64,000 nt of DNA from Neonectria sp. B-13. Its lineage: Eukaryota > Ascomycota > Sordariomycetes > Hypocreales > Nectriaceae. Shown one piece after another: positions 45,109 to 54,419 of the stretch. The translations under genes were made by a program, and so were the position numbers. Location of the stretch: NCBI GenBank assembly GCA_002682825.1, contig NOKP01000045.1:62001-126000 (forward strand), in the 5' to 3' direction. The notes below the pieces were generated by a model. It did no database searches. It was given only the letters and a program-made list of their open reading frames with translations, and had not been told where the DNA came from. Position 1 is the stretch's first letter, and each line of letters starts with the position of its first letter.

Positions 45109-46237
45109 TTTTGTAGTTAGCATCGGGTTTTGCGGCGTTCGAGTTTCCCTTTGATTATTTACAGAGCATCTACACCAAACAATGTAAAATGGGACTACCA
45201 AGATGTAAAGGGCGGCAGGAGGGGATCCTTGGAAGCCTTTACGAAGCGTTAGAACCTGTGTAAGTATGTGGAAGCATGTGTATGGATATGTATGGATGTA
45301 TGATACGTACTATATTTTCTAAAATATAGGTCTATCCAATGGCCAGCTTGAGTGGCCAGGTTTGTCTGGTCGTGACTCGTGGTTTGCGGCTCGAGGGATA
45401 CTAGCTTGGAAGCGGACGCCTTCCCGACGACGCGTAAGCCAACGGGAGCCCGACCTAAGAGTAAACCGGGTTGTTCCGCGTGGGGAGGACTGAATAGAGA
45501 ATCAAACAGCTCGAAAACCGAGCCCGTTGAGCGCATGACGCTGCGGTATTGCTCGGCACTGCTAGCCCCCTTGGTCCTCTGCATAGCAGTTGTAATGATT
45601 GGATCTAATCAATCGATCAATCAGATTAGATAAAGATGTTCCACCCTCTAACCTATTCCTTAGACGAATGGCCAAGTACCCCTGCATTTCCACGGGGTGC
45701 GGCGGCGAAGCCCATCTCGGTAAGCATCATCCGCTACCCCCACCGCGCTGTCACCTCATGCTAGGCATAGTTCCATTCTTTCTGTGCCAAGCCCCCATTC
45801 CGGCGTACACATGCCACCCGTCTCGGACACCTGTTGCTCTCAAGAACGCCCAACTGCCCCACGCTAACCATGCCCTGAGGCCCTCTTCCCGAGGGCAACC
45901 AACGCACCGTCGTAACCAACTGTCGCAACGAACCGTCTCAGCGGGAATTCGCTCTTTTCAAAGGCCAATCCCCCACCCTTCGCCACTTAAACCCTCTTCC
46001 ATGAAATGATTGCCCCGTTCTTCCAGCGGGAACTGTCCGATTTCGGCAAACATGGGCCGCCATCGGATGAGCTCGTTTTTTGTCACAAGGCCCCCCCGAG
46101 AACCAATCGATGCACGATCCTGCAAGAGCCGGGGTTTGTGCGTCTGGGTTAAAGGTTCATCCTTCGCTCGCTCTTCCTCCTCGTGGTATCTTGGTTGAGT
46201 GCATCTTTGCTTCAATTCCCCTGCCAGCTCAACAGCA
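45109..46237. other. 1.1 kb intergenic region upstream of the siderophore transporter
   Basis: No gene is supported. A GATA-type site (ATTAGATAA, 45625-45633) lies 605 bp before the transporter ATG, within an AATC/GATC-rich patch. A TGTATGGA-rich simple tract lies near 45280-45300. Confidence 0.5.
45625..45633 (+). promoter_or_regulatory. Candidate GATA (iron-repressor-like) site
   Basis: ATTAGATAA differs by one base from ATCWGATAA, the consensus of SreA/Urbs1-type iron repressors. It is the only close match I noticed upstream of the siderophore transporter, so it is suggestive only. Confidence 0.3.
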
Positions 46238-48235
46238 ATGTCGTTCTTGAACAAGCTCCGGCCTGGCCCGGCCAACGACGCCCACGGTGTTTCGGTCGTC
46301 GACGATCCAGAGGCTCACGCCGTCACAGAGATCAGTGCCGCTGACAAGGAGACTGCTTATAAGGAGACCGGTTCTGGCTTCCCCGACGACAAGACCGAGC
46401 CCGATGCAGCACCAACCAAAAATGCCCAACTTGGTGTTCAGAAAATTGAGGCCGTGACTTTGGTCTGGACCAAGACCTCGCTCGCCGCCTTGTTGATCTT
46501 GTACGTTTCTGCCCGAAAATCCTACGCCCGCGCCTCCATATGCTTTGCTGACATGGACTCTCACCCACAGCATCTGGATTCTTTTCCTAGCCAACGGATT
46601 CAGGCTGTCAATTCTATCCAGCTTGCTTCCTTATGTCACGAGCGATTTCTCCAGCCATTCCCTGTTGACTGTCATCGGAACTGTTGCAAACGCCATGACA
46701 GCCGCAGTCTACATCCCAATGGCCAAGATGCTCGACGTCTGGGGTCGCGCTGAAGGATTCCTCCTCATGGCAGGCTTTTCCACCCTCGGCATAATTCTTA
46801 TGGCCGTCTCTCAAAACCTTGCGACATTTTGCGCTGCGCAGGTAAGAACATCACATTTACGAGACTCTGCAGATTCTCATAGTTGACCAAATGCTAGGTT
46901 TTCTACCAAGTTGGGTTCGCAGGCGTCATCTACGTTGTGTGTGTGCTCGCAGCCGACGCAACCGACCTCAAAAACCGAGGCTTGGCCTTTGCGTTTACCT
47001 CGTCTCCCTACATGATTACAGCATTTGCTGGATCAAAGGCTGCTGAAGGCTTTTTGCTCAACGTTAGCTGGCGATGGGGCTTCGGTTGCTTTGCCATAAT
47101 TATCCCGTTTGTCACTCTACCCCTTTTCATGCTATTGAAGATCAACCTCCGCAAAGCCGAAAAGCAAGGTCTTTTGCAGCGGGAACACAGCGGCCGGACG
47201 TTCCTACAGAGTGTCAAGCATGTGTTTGTTCAGTTTGATGGTAGGTCCATGATACAGATTTCCCAAACTCGTACAGGGTACTGACTTTCTTCTCAACCTA
47301 TAGCTTTGGGTGTCTTCTTATTTGCTGGCGGCCTGACGATATTTTTATTGCCATTTACTCTGGCCACGTCTGCACCCAAGCAGTGGAAGACTGACTATAT
47401 CATTGCCATGATCGTCGTCGGCTTCGTGATGCTCGTCATGTTCGGCTTCTATCAGACGTACTGGGCTCCAGCACCATTCATCAAGAAGGAGTTCCTCACC
47501 AACCGCACTGTTATTGCGGCATGCCTCATTGACCTGACATACCAGACTTCATACTACTGCTGGGCCAGTTATTTTCCGTCTTTCCTGCAAGTCGTTAATA
47601 ACTTAACAGTGGCTGAGGCCGGATATGTTAACAGCACCTTCCAAATCGTCTCCGGCGTTCTGCTGTTCTTCGTCGGTTACTTGATCCGTCGAACAGGCTA
47701 TTATAAGTGGCTGTTCTACATTGCGGTTCCCCTTTACATCTTCTCCCAGGGCCTAATGATCTACTTCCGCCGCCCTAATCAACACATTGGTTACCTGATC
47801 ATGTGTGAGGTGTTTATCTCGATCGGTGGAAGTGTCTTTATCCTCGTCATGCAACTAGCCGTCCTCGCCGCTGTCGATCATCAGCATGTTGCAGCTGCGC
47901 TTGCCGTGCTGTTCGTTTTTGGCACCGTCGGTGGCGCTATTGGCCGTACCATCTCCGGAGCTATCTGGACCAACACCTTCCAAGCGGCTCTTATGCGAAA
48001 CCTGCCGGAAGAAGCCCTGCCCCAACTCGCGTTCATCTACTCAGACATCGTTACGCAGCTCAGCTACCCAGTTGGAAGCGAGACTCGACTCGCAATTCAG
48101 AAGTCTTATGGGTACGCGCAGACGAGAATGCTTGCGGCTGGAACTGGCATCATGGTCTTGAGCTTCATTTGGATGCTTCTTCTGGAGAATATCAATGTCA
48201 AGAAGATCAAGCAGACCAAAGGAGTTGTGTTCTAA
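46238..48235 (+). CDS. Siderophore-iron transporter (MFS, SIT/Mir type)
   Basis: A 602-residue, about 14-helix major facilitator in four exons (46238-46500, 46571-46841, 46898-47240, 47304-48235; 1809 nt). The N-terminal tail of about 75 residues is acidic and soluble. Family features are 'FLANGFRLSILSSLLPYVTSDF' in helix 2, 'MAKMLDVWGRAEGF' (loop 2-3 signature), 'FAFTSSPYMITAFAGSKAA' and the C-terminal 'VGGAIGRTISGAIWTNTF' helix. Members import ferric hydroxamate siderophores by H+ symport at the plasma membrane or vesicles. 'RNLPEEALPQLAFIYSDI' in the long last loop is typical of the family. Repression by iron through a GATA factor is expected from the family. No siderophore synthetase is nearby in this window. 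Confidence 0.93.
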
Positions 48236-49095
48236 GAACCGGCACGATGCCGGTTTCAGGTGTTGTACAGAAGCTACAGAACCCGGTGCCATCAACCCCA
48301 GGGCGGCTATTTGGACAACACCACTAACAGCACCAGCCTCGGTGGTGATGGGCTGGTCTTGACGCTTCGGGTTTAATTAGGGTAGAATCTACGGCTGCAT
48401 GAACCTCTACCCGAAGTTAACACTTATCTGCATATTGGGCAGGGCACACTTTTTATATTCAATTTGACATCTTCCTCTTTGCCTAGCCCCGTATGATATT
48501 TTAACTCATTCTGAATTATTCCTTTATTCATTCGGTTACATGTGTCACTTATCATCATCTGGCCTCATGCATCCTGTCAATCTCACCGTTGGTAAAATGG
48601 GCCCTTCATTTAGTCAAGTCGCAGGTTGCTAAGTGTGGGTTTGGTAACATTAAACAACGGAACGGGTTCTCATAGACTTCGGGAAAATGCTGCTGCACCC
48701 TCCTTTCCGTTTTCGATCTATACTGCCTTCTCACCTCGTAAATAATAATCCTTCGGCCATACCTTTTATGCTTAACGTCCCATTCTTGTTCCAATCCTCA
48801 GTCCTTTCAGCTCTCCAGGGTAGTGGACGTCTGCCGCAAGATTGATGTGGGGAAAACGCCACACAACCAAGCTGCGATTAGCGTGGACCGGGCCGGCCTA
48901 GAATCAAATCAGAGCCAGAAAGCACCTGATGTACAGAGCGTGTCAGGTGGTAGGCTGCTGATAATCAGGCTATGGTCGGCTATCCGGTCAAAGGGAATAT
49001 TTAAGACAAGACTGGAATTCAAATTTGGATTATTCACTGTAAACAAGACACTCATCTCAACTTTGGTCAAGCAGTCTTCGAACAGGCACGAACTC
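48236..49095. other. Intergenic 0.86 kb, nothing recognised
   Basis: This is the 3' flank of the siderophore transporter and the upstream region of the hydrolase. The hydrolase frame remains open upstream to 48823 but without an ATG or homology, so I leave that part out. Confidence 0.5.
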
Positions 49096-49950
49096 ATGGC
49101 AACAAGGCGGCAGCCGGCAAAGACCGAGGCGCCTCCCAAAGATGAGGAACTGTTCTTCGAATCAATCAACCCGGCTGGGTCAACATCGGTTCTTTTCCTC
49201 CACGGAGTTCTCTCGTGCCATTTAGAATGGGAACATGTGACTCCATACCTTTCGCCGGACTATCACCTCATCTTGGTTGACGTAAATGGTCACTCCGGCT
49301 CGTCAAATATACTTCCAACAAATCTGCCGGCATCAACAGAGAGCGTCGCGAATGTGATCAGACACCATGCTCACGGGGGAAAGGCCCATGTTGTTGGACT
49401 TAGCATGGGTGGGTTTATTGCGCTCGAGCTGGCACGTTGCCACCCGGAGCTCGTACACAGCGTCTTTGCGACAGGAGCGCATCCATTCGGAGGAGTTTAC
49501 AGGTGGCTGTCTCAACGACCAACGATTATTTGGATACTGCTATGTTTGTTGCACTCGATGCCGGATCGGCTTTACTGGTGGATGGCTTCGAGTTATGGGA
49601 TGGCGAAACACGAGGCACTGAGAGCCGAGATGGCCAAGAACAGGACGCTAACGACGGTCCGCGACAATTATACCAGCATCCTGGACTTTGACTGGGACAG
49701 GGTACGGGATGTTCATGTTCGGACAGCGGTCATTGCTGCTGGTCTTCAAGATGACGTTGAAGCGACACGGAAGATGGGCCCTCTGTTGCGGGACGGCGGG
49801 AGTGAAGAGAGCAGGGTCTTTGTGGTAATGGGTGCTGTTCATGCCTGGAACCTACAGTTTCCAGAGATATTTGCCCTTGGGATTAGGGCGTGGATTGAAA
49901 GAAGGGAGCTGCCGAGGGAGTATGAAGAACTACGTGCGTATAGCGAGTGA
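49096..49950 (+). CDS. Alpha/beta-fold hydrolase
   Basis: A single-exon protein of 284 residues from ATG 49096. Hallmarks are 'VLFLHGVLSC' (oxyanion turn), 'LVDVNGHSGSS', the nucleophile elbow GLSMGG (serine), an acid in 'GLQDD', and the histidine in 'GAVHAWNLQFPE' near the end. The Ser-Asp-His triad separates it from the Asp-nucleophile enzymes earlier in the window, so esterase, lipase-like or C-C hydrolase chemistry is likely. The substrate is unknown. An Arg/Lys- and Pro-rich N-terminal tail of about 20 residues precedes the fold. It runs in the same direction as the siderophore transporter and the antiporter but with large spacers, so no shared transcript is suggested. Confidence 0.82.
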   Translation: MATRRQPAKTEAPPKDEELFFESINPAGSTSVLFLHGVLSCHLEWEHVTPYLSPDYHLILVDVNGHSGSSNILPTNLPASTESVANVIRHHAHGGKAHVVGLSMGGFIALELARCHPELVHSVFATGAHPFGGVYRWLSQRPTIIWILLCLLHSMPDRLYWWMASSYGMAKHEALRAEMAKNRTLTTVRDNYTSILDFDWDRVRDVHVRTAVIAAGLQDDVEATRKMGPLLRDGGSEESRVFVVMGAVHAWNLQFPEIFALGIRAWIERRELPREYEELRAYSE

Positions 49951-50167
49951 GCGCCCCGTAATTATTGTAGGAGTTGGGATGATGAAATTGAGTTGCAAAT
50001 GTTTGATCTTAGACAACACTTCTAATCCATGACGGCTTTCTGCGACAATGAAAGGGAGAGGTGCGTAAATTGGATACTTGCCATTACCCCTTGAACAATC
50101 TTTCCTCGCAGATTTCCCTTGCACAGGACTCACACAACCAACTACCCTTGGAAAACCAAGCTAAAGC

Positions 50168-50175
50168 TGACGTCA
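50168..50175. promoter_or_regulatory. CRE-type ATF/CREB site TGACGTCA
   Basis: A perfect palindromic 8-mer. In fungi this is the site of Atf1/AtfA/Sko1 bZIP factors under the stress MAP kinase. Its place upstream of a cation/H+ antiporter suits salt-stress control. Confidence 0.45.
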
Positions 50176-50300
50176 GTGATTCCAAAATCGACGGCGTGTC
50201 CTGCAGTGGGGCTGTGCCTCGGTAGCGTTCTCGAAATGTGTGACCGCATCCAACTTAGTCGAAGTAAACAAATCCGCTACGCCGCCTTCGGTTGATCCTA

Positions 50301-50321
50301 TGTACGAAGTAACTTCGTACA
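50301..50321. promoter_or_regulatory. 21-bp inverted repeat (10-bp arms, 1-nt centre)
   Basis: The arms TGTACGAAGT and ACTTCGTACA match perfectly around a single A. It lies 172 bp before the antiporter ATG. The size and symmetry suit a dimeric DNA-binding protein. Confidence 0.5.
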
Positions 50322-50493
50322 AAGACCATCACATGACGTTATTAGCGTCAAGTGACTGGGAATCCCCCATCCTCCTTGCCAAGACACAATCACCATCGTC
50401 AACTCAGAATCATCGCGAAGTAATTACAGTTGCGACTCGCAGGGCCGCATGTAACCGACGTCGCTAGACTTACTTACTTGCCCCACCATCACC

Positions 50494-52104
50494 ATGCCCA
50501 CCCTCGAGATCAACAACTTCAACATCATCGTGAGCCTTCTCGGCGGATGGATTGCGGCATTTGGGCTGGTCTCCTACCTCACCAAGGAGAATCTCTACCT
50601 ATCTGAAGCCCGTAAGTCTCTCCATTACGCCATCGTGGAACGAGTCCCTGACTGAGATGCTGCTTCTCAGTTATATCCCTCCTGGCCGGAGTTGCGTTTT
50701 CGCCCTTTGGAGCCAACTTCATACGGCCACTGGAATATGCCGGAAACGACAACAATGTCGAGGCCATCACACTCAACTTCACGCGACTGGTGCTAGGAGT
50801 GCAACTGGTCATTGCGGGCGTGCAACTCCCGAGAAGGTACCTGCAGAAGGAGTGGAAGTCGTTAACTATCCTCGTGGGCATCGTCATGGCTTTCATGTGG
50901 CTCACTACAAGTCTTCTGATCTGGGCTTTTGTTCCCCAGCTCCCACTCCTCCATGCAATGGCCATAGGGGCTTGCGTCACTCCAACAGACCCGATTTTAT
51001 CCAGTGCCATTGTCAAAGGCAAGTTCGCCGACCACAATGTTCCCAAAGAGCTTCAGCGCCTCATTGTTGCTGAGTCCGGAACTAACGACGGCCTCGGGTA
51101 CCCGTTCCTCTTCCTTGCCTTATACCTCATCAAGTATGTTGGCGAGGGGGCTGATCCGGCAGAAGGCAGCGTGACAACAGCCATAGGTTTGTGGCTCGGA
51201 GAGACTTGGGGCTATGTCGTCCTCTTGAGCATCGCATATGGCGTAGCAGCGGGCTGGGCTGCCAAAGATCTGCTGCACTGGGCTGAGAGGCGAGACTATA
51301 TCGACAAGGAGAGTTTCGTGGTGTTTGCAATCGCCCTAGCTTTGCTGGTTCTCGGTACCTGTGGCATGATTGGGAGTGACGACGTGCTGGCGTGCTTCGT
51401 AGCAGGAAATGTCTTCACATGGGATGACTGGTTCCGACTGGAAACAGCCAACGACTCCCTCCACCCAACCATCGACATGCTTCTCAACATGACCATTTTC
51501 ATGTGGTTCGGTGCAGTCTGTCCCTGGAACGACTTTGTGCAAAACGAAGTTATCTCGATTTACCGTCTAATTCCGCTCGGCATTCTAGTTCTTCTCGTCC
51601 GGCGCCTGCCATGGGTGCTCGCTGCTCACACGTACATCCACCAGATATCAGATGTCAGAGAGGCACTTTTTGCCGGATTCTTTGGCCCCATCGGCGTCTC
51701 TGCCATATTTTATGTGTACATCTTGGCAGGATTTATTGATACGTCCCTTCATGCTGGAGACGAGGTCCGTCAAGATGTCAAGAGTCTGCGTCAAACCGGG
51801 CTTGTCATTGTCTGGTTTCTTGCTATTTGCAGCGTGGTGAGTCCACACAATCACAGTCATTTTCCTGAATCAAGTTCTAACATTAAAAAAGGTCGTTCAT
51901 GGCTTGTGCATACCAGTCACTAAACTGGGCTACTATTTTCATGGAACTATGTTGGGACTTATCAGAAGAGGTGGCGGGCTATCTACTGAACCTGTCATCC
52001 AAGACCTCGGGTCACCGGATTCTGCTGGTCTGGAGACTCCTCTCTTGCCCAAGACGTATCAATCCTTTCAAAGCATACGTGCCAGTCAGGGAGCAGCGTC
52101 ATAA
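50494..52104 (+). CDS. Na+(K+)/H+ antiporter, fungal NHA1/Sod2-like
   Basis: A 498-residue cation/proton antiporter in three exons (50494-50611, 50671-51836, 51892-52104; 1497 nt) with about 12 membrane helices. Family residues are 'ACVTPTDPILSS' (helix 4), 'AESGTNDGLGYPFLFLALYLI' (ND pair of the transport core in helix 5) and 'GMIGSDDVLACFVAGN' (the essential Asp-Asp pair). The cytosolic tail is very short (about 65 residues) against hundreds in yeast Nha1, closer to S. pombe Sod2, so the salt-signalling tail is absent. It exports Na+, Li+ or K+ for H+ at the plasma membrane. A CRE and a palindrome upstream fit stress regulation. It ends 95 bp from the convergent AlaX-like gene. Confidence 0.92.
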
Positions 52105-52199
52105 ACATATGCATCGATATGTATACCCGAGTGCTTTATTTGTCTCTATATTTAGTCTCTATTGGTCTATTATCACAAGCCCCAGCTACTCTCCGACGT

Positions 52200-53012
52200 C
52201 TAGTTGACAGTGTAACTCACACGGGACTGCCCCTTGCTCCTCGAAACCTTCTTCACCTTGGTCTCGCCACACAAGTCCGTCGTGTCAACATGCGTTCCGC
52301 CGCAGGGATACACCTCCGCCCCTACAATCTTTACCACCCGGAACTTCTCACCCGGCGGTGCCAGACTTCTATCAGGAATCAATCTCTCCAATCCATGACT
52401 CCGGAAATCATCTTCGTCCCACCAGTCAATCTCAACCGGCATCTTCGCTGCGATGAACTCGTCGACCTTCTTCTGGATCGGCTCCTTCCACTTCCCTTCA
52501 ATTAGACCCTGAAACTCGCACGACGCCGAGTCGGGGAAATGAGACGCCTTCAGCTCATCAAATCCCTCAATTTCCTTTTCCAGAAGATGCCTCACTGCAG
52601 AGCCCAGAACATGACCTGCAGTATGGAAACGCGAGTATAAGAGGCGCTTCTCGACGTCGATTTCTTGCTCAACACTGTCACCTTCCTTGAAAATGGCAGC
52701 CCCGGCGAAGCGTCCAAAGTGTAAGACTTGCCCATCGCGGACTGCATCCATACGGACAGCCAAGACGTTGAAAGTCGTGCCGAACTGATCCGTCATTGCG
52801 CCGACATCGAATGGCTGGCCACCTCCTTGGGGATGAAATATTGTTTGTTCCGTGACGACAACATGGTCATCATCGCTGCCTTGCTTGAAGAGCTGGCGGT
52901 TGACTTCTTCGAGGGCGCTGAAAGGACGAGTTGTGGCCACGACTGTTTGAAGCTTGTGGAGGTGTGCGTTGTGCTGGAAGGCCAGATAGGTACGCAGTTT
53001 TGACGCCATCAT
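52200..53012 (-). CDS. AlaX-type alanyl-tRNA editing protein
   Basis: A single-exon protein of 270 residues starting at ATG 53012 (a second in-frame ATG is at 53009). The N-terminal barrel (residues about 15-110) contains 'TIFHPQGGGQPFDVG', the standard motif of AlaX and the alanyl-tRNA synthetase editing region. The editing core has zinc ligands His-x3-His in 'RFHTAGHVLGSA' and Cys-x3-His in 'YPCGGTHVDTT'. Such free-standing proteins hydrolyse Ser-tRNA(Ala) or Gly-tRNA(Ala) and protect translation. No synthetase domain is present; the length suits AlaX-M/L type. It is likely cytosolic. The short 95-bp convergent spacer with the antiporter means the transcripts may overlap. Confidence 0.92.
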   Translation of the reverse strand: MMASKLRTYLAFQHNAHLHKLQTVVATTRPFSALEEVNRQLFKQGSDDDHVVVTEQTIFHPQGGGQPFDVGAMTDQFGTTFNVLAVRMDAVRDGQVLHFGRFAGAAIFKEGDSVEQEIDVEKRLLYSRFHTAGHVLGSAVRHLLEKEIEGFDELKASHFPDSASCEFQGLIEGKWKEPIQKKVDEFIAAKMPVEIDWWDEDDFRSHGLERLIPDRSLAPPGEKFRVVKIVGAEVYPCGGTHVDTTDLCGETKVKKVSRSKGQSRVSYTVN

Positions 53013-53552
53013 GGCCGATGAGAAGTATATCGCTTTGAACAAAAGAAAAGAATGCTCTTGTACGAGAAAAGCCAGAGAGAGAGCCAAGCGGACCGCGGTT
53101 TTGACGGCTCTGAATACTGCTTCTCTTGCAGGGCGCAGACGACATGGAATTCAATGGAAGGGCGTTGCGGGGCTTTTTCGGCCCCACCAACCACAAGCCT
53201 GTCAATTACTGCTATTAATTAAGGACAGGGTCTAGACTAGGTAGTGCGAAGAGTTGAAGCCCTCATAATTGCACTGTGCACTCACTCCCTCTGACGTCTT
53301 GGCTAACTGGCACAATGGGCTGGATTCTCAAAATCGTACATTTTACTTGAGTAAATAAAGATATGAAGGCGATACTATCCTACAAGGTCATTGGGGAGGC
53401 GAAGCTTCGTGCCAACCCTGGCCAGACTTCGGACGTCAACATCCTCCCTCCTCTCCGTGATGGTGTTGAACCGTCACAAAGGTAGCCAGCGCAAAACGAG
53501 TACAATTCTCTCTTGACATATCGTTCGTGTCTCGGTTCAACTCGATTCGGTT
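53013..53552. other. Intergenic, nothing recognised
   Basis: A 540-bp spacer between two minus-strand genes. It holds the AlaX promoter on its left side and the CAP gene's 3' flank on its right. Confidence 0.5.
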
Positions 53553-54419
53553 TCAGTAAGGTCTCCTGCCAACAAAATTCCCCGGTGGCGAGTATCGGGC
53601 AACGATGAACCATGCACCCTTGCCGTTGCTGACTGTTGCGATGCCGATCTTGCGGGTGGTATTCCACATGCATTGAGCTGATATTTTCACTGCAATTAGT
53701 AACACGCTCCTATAGGTGATGTTGTAGTCGGAGTTGAAACCCACTGTAATGGCCGTAGTCAGAGAAGTTGCCTTTGGGAATGATCTCGTTGTGATAGTCC
53801 TTCGCTTCGGCGAGCCTAGAAGAAAGCCGTTGTAATTAGTTATCTGCCTACAGTTACGTCGGCTCGTGGGCTTTTTCGGCGTGCACTTACCATCCTCTTG
53901 TCCCAATTGACAAAGGCATCGAAACGGGCTGACTCGACCTGTGGAAACGATGAGTATACCTGATTCCCGTTGTCCTCAAAACGAAACCTACCACACGTAT
54001 GCTAGATTCTCGCCCTGATTGGGTCGGTCACTGCTATCTGAGTGTTGCAGTTTACCGCTCTTGGCAAGCTTGGTTGCCCAGACCTTGGCATTCTTCTCAA
54101 GGGTACGGTCCCACACTAGTGCCTTGAGCTTCTTCTTGGCACGAGCATTGTTATGCAACTTCAAGGCATGGGTCTGGTTCACATTCAAATCCCTGGGGAA
54201 TATTGGTAGGTGGCCTCGCTGCCCAATGTGAACATCCAGATCAATAGCCCTCCTCTCGGCAGAAACGATAAGTTCCGGCTTCCCTTTCAGGACTGTTATG
54301 TGAGAAGGTACATCGGCTTGTACGTCGTTTCGGTAGTTTGTTGGAACTTGATGTCCCGTAACAACGGACTGGATGCCGAAGATAAGGAGTGATCGACTGC
54401 AAATTGTTGTAAACAGCAT
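53553..54419 (-). CDS. Secreted CAP/PR-1/SCP protein (Pry-like)
   Basis: A 223-residue protein in four exons (54419-53992, 53938-53891, 53815-53745, 53677-53553; 672 nt, phases consistent). The N-terminus has a hydrophobic signal-like stretch ('TTICSRSLLIFGIQSVVTG'). A spacer to about residue 95 precedes the CAP domain: 'ALKLHNNARAK' (first His), 'SGKLQHSD', 'QGENLAYVW', then 'GHYTQCMWNTTRKIG' (CAP1) and 'VARYSPPGNFVGRRPY' (CAP2). These residues form the putative CAP cavity (His, Glu, His). Fungal Pry proteins bind sterols and fatty acids outside the cell and can act in host interactions. The CAP2 is slightly altered (P-P-G-N) but close to consensus. The last exon lacks a GPI signal, so it is soluble. 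Confidence 0.88.

Larger units (their letters stand above)
49951..50493. promoter_or_regulatory. Upstream region of the Na+/H+ antiporter
   Basis: This 543-bp spacer contains a perfect CRE (TGACGTCA, 50168-50175), 319 bp before the ATG, and a 21-bp near-perfect dyad (50301-50321). The last 60 bp before the ATG are C- and A-rich. Confidence 0.5.

Noticed and set aside
48823..49095. 91-codon N-terminal extension of the alpha/beta hydrolase
   Set aside because: It begins at GTG and has no targeting or family features; ATG 49096 fits the family.
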